Counted from the first letter of the stretch, positions 48,850 through 61,241 are shown. The stretch: DNA of 64,000 nucleotides from Cucumis sativus (GCF_000004075.3 NC_026658.2:20386075-20450074); one strand, 5' to 3'. The notes: generated by a model not told the origin, from the letters alone. Program-made: numbers and translations.

Positions 48850-49385
48850 CATGAGGAGAAATTCAAATAAATGATCTTATCTCTAATGTTCCTAAGGATT
48901 GAAACTCTCCTAGAATACTAAAAAAAATATGTATTCAACACAAGACTTGTGATTACAAGAACTTTCTTATAATAGAAACAAATTTGCCTGGCTAATGAAA
49001 TAAAAATAAACTTTTTGAAATCACCACACCAAAAGGTGAATAACATAAAATATCTCCAATTGGATATCAATGAATCAAATAATTCAACCTCATTTGTAAT
49101 TATATTACTACAAATTGCAATTAACTCAACTTGAAGTGGCTTTTTTGTAACTATGAGAGAAGCAATAAAATAGAGTTGTAAGTTTTCAACTAATCAAGAT
49201 AAATATTTCTTTAAAATAAAATTTGTGATTAGAAATGCAATAACCTACTATTAAGTGTGGCAAACGAACCAACAAAGTTGCATTCAACGAACTAGAAAAA
49301 TAATAGCCAAATAAAATATTAAATAGCTAAACTACTAGCAATTAATATCTAAAAATGGTAAAATGCAAATCATTCGTTATAGCTA

Positions 49386-50100
49386 CACTACAAGAAAAAT
49401 GGTCTACGACGGCAATTATGTATATTGTAAAGGAACCCTATGTATTAGAGAGTGTCTAAAGAATAAACTAAAAGCCTGAGAGCTAATAAAACTGATTATT
49501 AGCTAGCGTGAGAGAGACATTCCTTCTAATTGACATAAATGCACCTAAAGAAAGTTTAGGTCAAGACAACTATTATTTCTTCAAAAAATTCAAATTTACT
49601 CCTCTTGAAAAGATCTAGCATGGTAAGTGGCAACTACCATACAAAATAAATCTTTGTCGAAGAATACCCAATATCAACAATGAACCTACAACACATCTAT
49701 CCAAAAATGCAAATATTACACACAAGGTTTGGGGAGCTTTGTTAAAAAGGGTATGTCATATGAAAAGTTCACGTAGTTTTATAAAGGATGTACATACTAA
49801 GTGCATTATAAATGATGACTTAATATTACACACAATATGAAGCATATACCAGCAATTAAAAAATAAAAAATATAGCCTCCATTGTAACAAAATGACTATA
49901 CTTTGGGAATGCATTAATCATAATCATACCTTCATTGTATGTCTTAGGCTCCCACTTTAATGATATGATTTTTGCGAGCCATTTTAATTCACCACCATTT
50001 TTTGGTATTTCCTTTTAATATAGAAGTACATGTAGTAATTTTTGTTGCTACTATATTTTGAAGGGATAAAAGCCCTATGGCAGCGGAAGAATTAAAAAAC
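49386..50100 (+). mobile_element. Left end of a second CACTA-like element
   Basis: Begins CACTACAAGAAAAATGGTCT then ACGACGGCAATTATG, closest to the 42934 end. At 49590-50060 it carries, inverted, sequence of 46480-46640: TTTACTCCTCTTGAAAAGAT, ATGGTAAGTGGCA and TACATGTAGTAATTTTTGTT. Its right end is uncertain; the CACTACTAC end at 59622 differs. Confidence 0.6.
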
Positions 50101-50154
50101 TATTACTCAATTTAATTTGGAAATATTAAAATACCGGTACATTGGCAAAATTTT

Positions 50155-51000
50155 AGAATCATAATTCTAAATGAATTCTAACCATGCTTTTAAAGATAAG
50201 ATACAAGAACTTACTTTCAATGTCGTCTCTGAATCTACAACTCAATCTCCAAATTGGGACACCATCCGTGGCGACCTTCCTATCCTTTGGGAACCAATTG
50301 GGATGGGAAAAAACTTGGAGATATTTGAGAGAAACTTTTTTTGCAGAGAGAAAAAACCTTCGATTTTTTTCTTAATGAAATTTTTTTTGAAGAAAACTGT
50401 TTTCTTCTAGATATTGATAGCTCTCTTTCCTTCTTGGAATAGGAAAATGAGTAGGAGAGAATAATGAGATTCTTAATATCAAATATGCTGATTAATTAAC
50501 AATTAATCAATTAGTTAATAATGAATTAAATCATATTTAATTAATATTTCATTCAAATCTTATTTGAATAAATATCTATCTAATATCTTATACATTTATA
50601 TTAATACAATTAATTAAATTATATTTAATTAATATTTCATTCAAATCTTATTTGAATGAATATCTCTGCAATATTATTTTATAAATTTAATTAAATCAAA
50701 TTTAATTAAATAAAACTAAATTATTAACTAATTTTCCATTATGTAGAAGAAAAACAGTTTTTCTTAACCAATCAATTAAACTAATGATTTTGTTTTTCTG
50801 CAAAATAGTTTCTCTAAAACTTTTTCCATCTCAATTGGTTCTCACAAATCAATCTCATCACATAGGATAGGAAGGTCTCTGACTGGTGGTGTCCCCAAAT
50901 TTGGTGGATTGTAGATTCAGAGATGTCAACAAGAGTAAGTTCTTTGTATCTTTCAATTTAAAAGCATGCTTAGTTTTTTATTTAAATTTTGATTCTAAAT
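50155..51000. repeat. Long inverted repeat, arms about 250 bp, loop about 330 bp
   Basis: Left arm 50155-50412 and right arm 50744-51000 are reverse complements with small indels. Matching words read inward are AGCATGCTTTTAAA / CCATGCTTTTAAAG, GATACAA(A)GAACTTACT, TCTCTGAATCTACAA, GGGACACCA, GACCTTCCTATCCT, GAACCAATTG, GAGAAAC, and GAAAACTGTTTTCTTCTA. The loop is AT-rich with a duplicated TTTAATTAATATTTCATTCA segment. Confidence 0.8.
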
Positions 51001-52759
51001 ATTGTCAATGTTTTGTTATTTTGGGATTTCCAAATTAAATTGAGGAATGGTTCTATCAAATCTTCCATTGCCCAGAGCTTTTATTCCTTCAACAATGTCT
51101 CAATATCATGAATACTTAGATTAGTTGAAAAGGTAATGGACAAATATTTAGGTATTTGTTATCAACTACCAATCTCATTGTTTGGTATCGGTAGGAAGAC
51201 TTGTGTTATTTGAGAAGATATTATTGACTTCTATAATATACGAGAAGTAAAGACTTTGTATAATATACGAGAAGTAAAGACTTTGACATTGGTGGCATAT
51301 ATGGCGTAAATATTCATGCATCCACTCTAGACTTTTCTTTATAAGTACTTGTTTATTGACTTTTCCATCTTTCTTAGGTATTTGCATTCACAAGATGTTT
51401 CAAATAACATCTTTCTTGACTCATCCCTTATATTTGTTGGTCACACTAACCAAGAAGTTAGAGCTCACAACCTATGCAGTAAATTAATGACTTCAAAACA
51501 AAACCAACTCGTTCGGGCTCCTTTTAATCTAGAGTAAGTAATATTATACTAATTGATTCATTAAAATATATTGCTTCTTCTTCCATTGATATTGAAACAC
51601 ATAACTCATACTTTTATGTGCTCTCCATTTAGGTTTTGATCATATTGTGTGATTTGCTTCTTTGAATTGATCAATCTTAGGGCTTTGGATTATGTTAAGG
51701 CAATCTTGGGGGTGGGGGGAGGGGGAGGTTCAACTTTTATTGTTGTCGTCTACTTTTGATTTAGCGTAGAGAAACTGATTTCTAGACTATAATTAATGCT
51801 TATTGTCATTAAAATGTATTGCATTGACAGTGAAAACAATCTACTTGTATTATTTCTATGTAGTGGGAAATTGGCACTTCTGGCTATTAATGCGTACGAT
51901 GAAGTCTACCATATTGACTCACTTTGAACAACATCAAGAGTAGATATTAGGTATGTAATTGACACGTAACTAAGCTTCTTTCATGTATGATGTTTTTCTT
52001 TTTAAAGTTCACTTTGTGGCGAACGTGCAGTTGTTTCTTGGAAATAGGGTTATTACTATCTTTTGATCTCAGAAAAATATTCAAACAAGTCGAAAACAAC
52101 CAACATGGAAAAGAGTGAAGATAACTGTAAACATATTTATTCGTTAATTAAAAGTATACGATATATGGGGTATTTGCACCATTAAGTATTTTGGTAATTT
52201 ATGTATTTACAGTGTCCTTTGCAAGTTGGATTATTTGAATGCGGGTACTATATGATGAGATACATGAGAGATATAATCACTAATGGAAACATAGTAGTCA
52301 TAGATTCAGTATGTTGTGTTTAAATGATTGTTTGAATAATTTTATACAATTCAAGTAATCAAAGAACTTCAAAATTTTAGTTTTCCTACCAGATTGATAT
52401 AAGGAGCTCATATAGTCAATTCGAGTTGGATGAAGTGTAAAACCCCGAACTATAAGGTAATTAATTTTAATCAGATTACTCTATTTTTAGGATTTTAAAT
52501 TTTGTTGAGTGTTATTTTATTTCTTTAGGCTTGGAAGAGAAGTTTAATTATTGGGAAAGAAAAGAAGTGAAGGATGAAAATGTAATAATAAGAATAATAA
52601 TATAATAATATTATTATTAATTATTAATTTATATAAAAAAAGAAATTAAAATTTCTCTCTCTTCCTCTCTCTCGTGCGTGACCCTTCCCCGTCTTCTTCC
52701 TTCTTCTTTTTTTTTTCCTCTTCTTCTCCTACTTCATCCCCATACCCTAGCCTCCATAG

Positions 52760-53239
52760 TGTCACAATCGTAGCGTTTCAACCTCGAGACGGACGATTGT
52801 GCGGCACTTGTTCTAACTCACGAACAAGTCAGTCGATCAAAATCCAAGAGTTGTGGGTAACGTCGATGTATGTCGTAACCTTCCTTAGCGTTTTAGGGAA
52901 ATTTTATTTATAAAACGCGGGAAGGAAAGAAATACATTGAAAGAGACGTTACAATAAGCATTAAAGACTGTCAATTGCAAGGAAAAATGGTTGCTTGCAA
53001 AGAGTACAACTAATGCTTGCGGGGATTCAACTGGTATGCCTCCCTATAGTACATTTTAAACATTTTCTTCTCTGGCAGGCTTGGATATGAAAATGTCGAA
53101 ACGTCACACCCAAGCTTTATGACCTAGAATGGAAAGCAAACACCTAAACTAGTTATGCAAAGTAAAGATGGGATAAACTGGGGGTAATCAGAGCATATAA
53201 CCAAAGGTAAACACATTTTGGAAAAATATGTCCGTGACA
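52760..53239 (-). repeat. 3' LTR of nested gypsy
   Basis: Plus-strand ends TGTCACAATCGTAGC...CCGTGACA. Inverted ends TGTCAC/GTGACA. Almost identical to 56371-56853. Confidence 0.92.
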
Positions 53240-53408
53240 CACTCCCCCACTTAAACAGTTGACGTCCCCGTCGACTGGCAAAGCTGGAATCCTTCGATCT
53301 TCTGCCTCCACGCTTCACGGTCTTGGTACGTCTTCCACAGGCTTCTTCCATGAGGAGGCTCTTCTGTTTCATCATGAACTTGTGTATCCTCCCCATGGGT
53401 CTTCTTCT

Positions 53409-53864
53409 TCAACTTTTGTTGATTCCTCGTGTGCTCTCACGAGGTGGAGATCTTCGTATCTTCAGAAACCGCATCAGTTTAGGTTGCGGCGTCACGATGT
53501 CTTGACCTTCCACATGAAGGTCCAAGAGGCGATGCTTCCCATCTGCCCATCTTCTCAGCCGCTTCGAAACTTTCTCCAAATTAGCTCGAACAGTGTCTGA
53601 TCTACGCTTCCACTTCTTGGCAAGGTTACGAGTCTGAGGCTCCTTCTTCATACAAGAAAAATCAACAGGACGCGACAATACATATTGTCCGTCACCAACA
53701 CTCATTGTTGGACTTCCGTCAGTTGATGATTTCTTCATAGCTGTAACACCTGGTTGTGTTGCCTCCAACGAACAAACCCCGTTCTTTTGCGCTAACTGGC
53801 CGGCCTTCGTCAAACTCCTGCCATCATGAGCGACAGAGTTTTCCTTCGTGGATTTTGTTGACAC
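53409..53864 (-). pseudogene. Gypsy post-integrase fragment
   Basis: The 151-codon open frame holds NLAKKWKRRSDTVRANLEKV then SKRLRRWADGKHRLLDLHV. This matches the zone just after the integrase core of plant gypsy polyproteins (W.....ADLAR..L.KA..RMKKWADKKRR...F..GD.V). The GDxV step reads EGQDIV. No DDE core precedes it, so it is a leftover of a deleted pol. Confidence 0.55.
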
Positions 53865-53894
53865 GTCTCACGTTGGGCTGTCAGCTTGACATGC

Positions 53895-54188
53895 CTATGT
53901 ACGAGCCGACACATGTGGAACCCCATGATTGCTTTCTATGCGTTCTGACTCGAAATCAAGTTTGAGCACGACTCTTCGTCTCCTTGCTTGATTTGAACTC
54001 AGATTCACCTGAGTACCGAAATGGCGGGCAACATCGTTGTTCATCTTTCTGACAAACGTTGATTTATGGGAACCCTGTCTCCCATCCCTCAGACCGTGTG
54101 CTATGGCCAGCGTTTCTTCTTCAAACACTGTATGATTGCCCTCGATGGCACTCTTATTCTGACTCTCAAATGCGATAGGGTGTCCCTT
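53895..54188 (-). other. Unassigned internal part of nested gypsy
   Basis: Open for 77 codons at 53895-54128 (EEETLAIAHGLRDG...), but no family motif recognised. Lies between the protease and the integrase tail. Confidence 0.3.
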
Positions 54189-55225
54189 CTATAGTAGGAC
54201 CCCACTCAACGCATGATTACGCACCTCAGCGTCAGCTAATTCAACAGGTTGGGTCACGCTTATGGACCCAAGAGTTGGCCCTCTCCTCGGGGCTTGCTTC
54301 AGGACACGGTTGTTGACACACAACTGCCCATTCTCTTCCTCACGCAAAAAGCCTTGTGCTTTATACGGGGCTCCTGCAGGTCTAGCGAATCCTACACTCG
54401 ACAATCTCTTTGATTGTCTCCAAAGTCCAGGTGACTCTAACGGTGCCATACGATGATTATTCTCCGTAGGCGATCCTGGCATGGGCAAACTCTCATGTTT
54501 CCCATCTCCATATTTCTCCATGACACACCTTGTGTCTTCTCGAACACGGTCCTCTCTCAGTTGCATGGCCGAGATCGTTCTCAGTCCTTTAGGTTGCCTA
54601 AGGTCTGTCTGCACAATGGTGGGGTTAGACCCCGTGATCACCAGACATTTGGCTGCAGGCATTATGATCAGTTGATGTTCGAGAAGGAATTCCATTCCGA
54701 GAACTACATCAAAGTCATCCATGCCCACAACCACAAAGTCAACAAGGCCGCTCCATCGTCCCAACTGTATCATCGCTCGTTTCACTACTCCGACGACGGG
54801 TAAAGCTGTAGAATTTACGGCCTTCATCTTTCCTGTATCCTTCTTCCAGTGAAGGTTATCGTCTGGCTTCCACAACCGTTATGAAATTATGGGTTGCACC
54901 AGAGTCAACCATAGTGCTTCTTGCATGGTTCCGGTTGATCCAGGTGTCCACATACATTAGGCCCCCTTTCGTGCACCCACCTGTCTCCCCTGCTCTCTTT
55001 TGAAGGGACGACAAGAGTCTTATGGCTCCCACTCTAACATTCTGAACTCTGTCTTCCTGCCCAACTTCCTCCTCTGGTTGACCCGACACATCATTTGAGT
55101 CTGCAGCTAACGAGGCCTGAAAGGCATAGAAGGCAGCTTTATCCGGACATTCCCTTGCGCGATGTGTTCTATTACATATATAGCAACTGATAGAACGATT
55201 TGACGTGTTTGGATTATCACGTCTT
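54189..55225 (-). pseudogene. Gypsy zinc knuckle and aspartic protease
   Basis: Directly after gag: CYICNRTHRAREC knuckle (about 55160-55195), KAAFYAFQASLAADSND, a spacer to 55000, then the protease ARSTMVDSGATHNFITVVEA with the catalytic DSGA (about 54890). A frameshift at about 54870 joins the next frame: KAVNSTALPVVGVVKRAMIQ, VDFVVVGMDDFDVVLGMEFL and LLEHQLIIMPAAKCLVI (54640-54830). The VDFVVVxMDDFDVVLGM block is the typical second half of plant gypsy proteases. One frameshift, so inactive as it stands. Confidence 0.85.
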
Positions 55226-55227
55226 CT

Positions 55228-56335
55228 CTAGGTGTCCCCTGTATTGGATAGAAGGCTTGCGATCTCTACTGGGACTTCCATTTTCATCGGTAGTCCTGGG
55301 GAATTCGGTTGGTCGTTCCTGTCTCTTCCAGGTGAAGAGCTTTGACGACGCCTCGTCGCTTGAGTGTCATCAGACAGATCGAACAAACGCTCCGCTATTG
55401 CATAGGCTGACGCGAGGTCTTGAACTCTCTGTTCGTATAACTTAGTCTTTGCCCACGACTTCAACCCTTCAACAAAGCTGAAGATTTTATCCTTTTCGGT
55501 CATGTCGGATACATCTAACATCAGCCCCGCGAATTCCCTCACATACTCCCGAATAGTTTCAGTGTGTTTTAATTCTCGCAGCTTCCGTCGAGCCACAACG
55601 TCAACATTTTCGAGGAAAAACTGCGAGCGGAGTTCTCTCTTTAAACTGTCCCACGTATCTATTATGCAACGCCCCTCCTGAACGTCCACATATCGGGATC
55701 TCCACCATAACTTGGCATCTTCAGATAGATGCATGGTCGCTAGTGTCACTTTGGCTTCTTCCATATTAGTACTCGTGGCTTTGAAGTACTGCTCAATATC
55801 GAAGATAAAGTTTTCCAATGCCTTTGCATCTCTTGCCCCACAAAAGGGCTTGGGTTCTGGAATCTTTATCTTGCCAACTGTAATTGCTCCTCCAGCTGGA
55901 GCTTGATTGGCCAACGCTCGCATCGTAAGGTTCACCTTCGTGTTCACCTCTACGATTTCGTTTCTAACGACATCCAAGGTGGCTTGAAAGTCCTCAGACA
56001 TGCTATTTACCATTTCCATTATATCCTTTTGAGAGTTATCTAGCTCCATAACTCGCTCCTCCATTCGGGCAACAGAGCACGATGAACTGTCCCCACGCTC
56101 GTAGGAAATATTTCCAATTCTTTGGATTCGTGACTCGAGCGTGTTAACTCTAGCCAACAAATCTTGTATGGGCAATCCGTCTAGGCGACCAGACACCACG
56201 TCAACAGCATCGACTCTCTCGACAACTTCCTCAAGTCGTTCTTCCATCAATCGGATGGAATCAGGAACTTCCATCAGGTGGAGCATCTGCTCTTCGATCT
56301 CTACCAACTGTTCTTCATGGGTCTTACTCGCTCAT
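55228..56335 (-). pseudogene. Gypsy gag, 359-codon open frame, start codon damaged
   Basis: Long open frame 56307-55228. N-terminal half is coiled-coil-like (LMEERLEEVVERVDAVDVVS; MEERVMELDNSQKDIMEMVN). The Retrotrans_gag core has FIFDIEQYFKATSTN, LSEDAKLWWRSRYVD and DTWDSLKRELRSQFFLENVD, then AYAIAERLFDL and a basic Arg/Ser-rich tail. The frame opens with TTG; the likely original ATG at 56335 (ATGAGCGAG) is followed by TAA in a shifted frame, implying a lost base. Gag would form the particle and package element RNA. Apart from the start it is the best preserved TE protein here. Confidence 0.85.
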
Positions 56336-56370
56336 TTTGCAGTCGACATTTTACTCACTCTTATACCACT

Positions 56371-56853
56371 TGTCACAATCGTAGCATTTCAACCTCGAGA
56401 CGGACGATTGTGCGGCACTTGTTCTAACTCACGAACAAATCAGCCGATCAAAATCCAAGAGTTGTGGGTAACGTCGATGTATGTCGTAACCTTCCTTGGC
56501 GTTTTAGGAAAATTTTATTTATAAAACGCGGGAAGGAAAGAAATACATTGAAATAGACGTTACAATAAGCATTAAAGACTGTCAATTGCAAGAAAAAAGG
56601 GTTTCTTGCAAAGAGTACAACTAATGCTTGGGCGGGGATTCAACTGGTATGCCTCCCCTATAGTACATTTTGAACATTTTCTTCTTTGGCAAGCTTGCAT
56701 ATGAAAATGCCGAAACGTCACACCCAAGCTTTATGACCTAGAATGGAAAGTAAACACCTAAACTAGTTATGCAAAGTAAAGATGGGATAAACTGGGGGTA
56801 ATCGGAGCATATAACGAAAGGTAAACACACTTTGGAAAAATATGTCCGTGACA
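56371..56853 (-). repeat. 5' LTR of nested gypsy
   Basis: Pairs with 52760-53239; contains two extra bases near 56635 and one near 56656 relative to the other copy. Confidence 0.92.
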
Positions 56854-59067
56854 CATAGCCTCTCCGATCTTTCTTTTTCTTTTCCTTTCAGATCTGCAGC
56901 CGACCGCCGATCGTCTCGGTCTTCCATTGAAGCTGAACGTCGTCGTCGTCGTCGGTTGGTGTTGTCGGCGTCGCGTCCCCTCTCACCTTGCCGTTCATCC
57001 GGCTACGTCTGCGCCGATCTCCATTCGTGAAGTCCAGCCGCCGCGTGATTCCCGTCTCATTCCGTTCACCGAAACTGAAACCCAGTCGCGACTCTTCTTT
57101 CTTCTTCGAATTTAAACCATCGCGCCCATCCGCCTGTAACCGCCGTGTCTCTCTGGGTCGTCGTCCAGATTTGCAATCTCGTGTCCCCACCAATAGCCCC
57201 GTCCCAATCGTCTCTGTGTCCGTTGAAGCCAAACCCAGCCGAGCCCGCGTTTCGTTCGTGTGTAGTTCTGCCGACGCTCGTCGTTTAGATACGAACCGTG
57301 TAGCATCCAACAGCTGCGCATCGTGAAGTCCTCATCTGTCGTGCAACTCCCCGTGTTCCAGTCGCGGGTCCAACATCCATCTTTATTGTTGTGCAGATCT
57401 GTTTTGCACGCATCAATTTCATTCGTGTGCCGCTGCTTCTATTTTATTGTCAATCGTCAAAGCTATGTTGTGAGTTCATTGGTAAGGAGAAATTGTGGAT
57501 TTAGTAGTATTGTTCTTGGCTAGCGTAAGTTTTAAAATTGATTAATTGATTTGGGTATTGCTTGATTTTAAGGTGATATTAGAGAGGCCGTGCTTGGATA
57601 TCTAAGTTTCGAACTTCATTCTACTTGGAATTTAATTTATTGGATTTAGTCTGATTGAAGAGCTTACGTAAACTTGAGGTAAGGGACTTTCTACTGGACT
57701 CACCTAAAGTTTTGAGTTGTGTTGGACGATATGGTTATATCGGAACTTAGTAGGGATGATGGTTATGATATACACATTTGGTTGCAAACTAAATGTTTAG
57801 TGTATATTGTGTTTAACTGGAAATATATATATACACACATATATTTATGTATGGATTGATGTGGATTGTTGAATGTATATTGTGAATGACTGAAGTTATG
57901 CATATACATAAATTGACGTAGATTTGATGTTGAATATATATATGGAGATTGTCTGGGATTAAACATGCAGGTGTGGATGTTGGACAAGATGATATTAGTA
58001 GACTGTGCTGTATAAAATTTTGGATGTGAACTGGTGAATTTGTTTTGGTTGGGTGTGGGTTATACTAAAATGTGGCTTGTACTGGTAAACTGAAGGGTGT
58101 TATGACTTTGTAGTTTGTTCGAATGATGTATTAAAATGTTACCAACGGTCTTTGGACTAAAGTGGGATAAGTTGATTGTTAGAATGTTACGTGAAAGAAC
58201 TTTATATTTTGAAGTAACGGAAATGTGTTATAAATGACTAGGGGAAAATTGTTAGCTTTTATTGGGATGTGTGCCTTATAGATGTCCTATGGGATCACCA
58301 ATTATTATGCATCCTTCGAGAGCATTAGACTGATATGTGTTTCTGCAGAACACTAGACTGAAATGTACATCCCTCGGGTGTTAGACTGATACGTGTATCC
58401 TAGAGGATCACAAGACTGTGAATGTGCAGGGTATCCCAATAGGACGTTAACAATTTATTTCCCCCAACGAGACTAGTAGTGGGTCTCTTATTGAGTATTT
58501 TATACTCACCTCTTTATGTTTAATTTTTCAGGCAAAAAGTAACAAAGGCGGCAAGCCGGCGAGGGGAAGGAAGGAAGCGTGATTGCCATAGGAAATGTGT
58601 TATTTTGCTTCTGCTTATTGTTTTTGAGGTTTAAAACGTTGTATTGAAACTTAGTTTACAAACTCTTTTTTTTTTGGAAACAATATTTTTTTTAAGTTTT
58701 GAATATTTGAAATCAGGCCTGACTTAAAGTTGTTTTTTCCTCGATTGAATGTTTTTCAACTGTCTTACATTTCATTTTGTATCAACCAAGGTCTTTTGTC
58801 AAAAGTTAATGACCTCGACTTAGGTAGAAAAGTTGGGTCGTTACATGAAGTGCGAATGAAGCTTGCTAATTTTTTGGGTGGCCACATTTGATTATGGTGA
58901 TTATGTTTTTGGTTAGATAAACAGATTTTGTTGATATTTTGTTCATATTGGATATAGGTGAACTAGTTTTGTTGATACTGGAATGACAAGTTTTGGTATG
59001 GTACACCTTTAGGCTATACATAGGTGGAAAGTTTAATAAGTTTGGACTAACTACATGTATGGTTCAT

Positions 59068-59096
59068 TGATATATATATATATATATATATATATG
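59068..59096. repeat. (TA)n microsatellite
   Basis: About 28 bases of TATATA shortly after the end of the split Ulp1 gene. Confidence 0.9.
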
Positions 59097-59239
59097 CAAT
59101 TTGTTAAGATATTATTACTTCTTTGATGGAAAATTTGAGTTGATTCAGTTGTTCAATTAATGTGTAGTTAACACATTTTTGTACTCTCTTGCTTTACTTA
59201 TGTTTGTTATTCTTGAACTTCAAAATAGGTGCATGATAA

Positions 59240-59622
59240 ATTATAGATGTGGATATAGTAAAATATATAATTTTTCATTTGAAAAAAAAACATTGACATG
59301 CAAATAGTGTCAAGAGTAAACAAATTCTTGACATGTAGAAACTGTTAAGTAATCTTGTATACTTGACCTTCATAAACTGTAAAGTACAATTTTACTTGAT
59401 GCATAAAAACTTTCAAACAAAAAACATTTTCATTCTTGACACTGGATTACTTGACGCGTAAAAAGCGTCAAGTAATATACTTAGATGTTTTTTATTTATC
59501 AAATATAATTGTATCTAAAAATTGTGAAGTGAACTCCATTATACTTGAAACTGAATTATTAAACCCATTAAAAAGCGTCAAGTCTTGATCGGTAAAATGG
59601 TAAACCCTTTTTTGTAGTAGTG
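59240..59622 (-). mobile_element. CACTACTACAAAAAA-type transposon end with hairpin subterminal repeats
   Basis: Right terminus reads on the minus strand CACTACTACAAAAAAGGGTT. Within 380 bases the subterminal word TTGACGC(G)TAAAAAGCGTCAAG occurs intact at about 59452 with partial versions near 59255, 59310, 59400, 59555 and 59575; all are short palindromes around TTGAC/GTCAA. This end may close the CACTA element that carried the Ulp1 gene; its left partner was not found in the window. Confidence 0.6.
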
Positions 59623-59834
59623 TTGGTTAGTTTAAAATTGATTTTGCTGTCTATGATGGATTCATTACGATAAGAGAGTTTGTCCGATGTTTCTAGATGG
59701 TTTTTGCTTTTGTTGTACTTAGATTAGATAACCCTATTCTTATATAATAAATTGACGAATCAATCTATATGATCTATCCTAAGAATATTTCAATCCAAAG
59801 GTAATCTATGGGTAACCCTATTATTTCTCACTAT

Positions 59835-61241
<1,407 letters not shown>

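Larger units (their letters stand above)
52760..56853 (-). mobile_element. Nested Ty3/gypsy element lacking reverse transcriptase
   Basis: Complete ends with 5-bp duplication CATAG (52755-52759, 56854-56858). LTRs 52760-53239 (480 bp) and 56371-56853 (483 bp) differ by about 18 substitutions and two small indels by my count, about 96% identical. Minus-strand PBS TGGTATAAGAG (56368-56358) lies 2 bases inside the 5' LTR; the polypurine tract AAGTGGGGGAG precedes the 3' LTR at 53240. Body: gag, CCHC-like knuckle, protease, then an integrase C-terminal remnant; RT, RNase H and integrase core are absent. Confidence 0.9.
52436..58845 (+). mobile_element. Ty3/gypsy solo LTR (2.3 kb net), interrupted by a second gypsy element
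   Basis: Starts TGTAAAACCCCGAAC and ends GTTGGGTCGTTACA, flanked exactly by TGAAG (52431-52435, 58846-58850). Removing the nested element (52760-56853 plus one CATAG) leaves about 2.3 kb with no PBS, polypurine tract or protein. I read it as one complete LTR left by recombination. A TTATATAAAAAAAG TATA-like word is at about 52629 and a pyrimidine-rich leader with CTTCTTCTT at 52690. A GC-rich repeat stretch at 56930-57300, and a series of GATCA...AGACTGATA(C/T)GTG words at 58290-58400, are characteristic inner features. Confidence 0.85.
51349..58891 (+). pseudogene. Transposon-borne Ulp1-like (C48) cysteine protease, split by a nested LTR
   Basis: Fragments in order: DSSLIFVGHTNQEVRAHNLC, SKLMTSKQNQLVRAPFNLE (51420-51535, donor GTAAGT), LLAINAYDEVYHIDSL (about 51872-51928, catalytic Asp in IDSL; the HW His block reads KLA), LFECGYYMMRYMRDIITNGN (about 52228-52290, catalytic Cys in ECGYY). 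The last exon is cut at 52435 by the gypsy LTR and resumes at 58851: SSYSQFELDE before, VRMKLANFLGGHI then stop after. This gene type travels with plant CACTA and Mutator-like elements. Stops and the lost His say it is dead, but the last exon would be open without the insert. Confidence 0.8.

Noticed and set aside
55712..56524. Plus-strand frames of 64 and 127 codons
   Set aside because: Antisense shadows of the gag gene and of the 5' LTR.
56842..57326. Several Arg/Ser-rich frames of 60-140 codons on both strands
   Set aside because: They lie inside the outer gypsy LTR in a GC-rich repeat-like stretch; open on both strands by composition, no domain.
49386..59622. One single CACTA element spanning this whole interval
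   Set aside because: The tips differ (CACTACAAGAAAAATGG against CACTACTACAAAAAAGGG) and flanking trinucleotides CTA/TTG do not match, so I do not join them.
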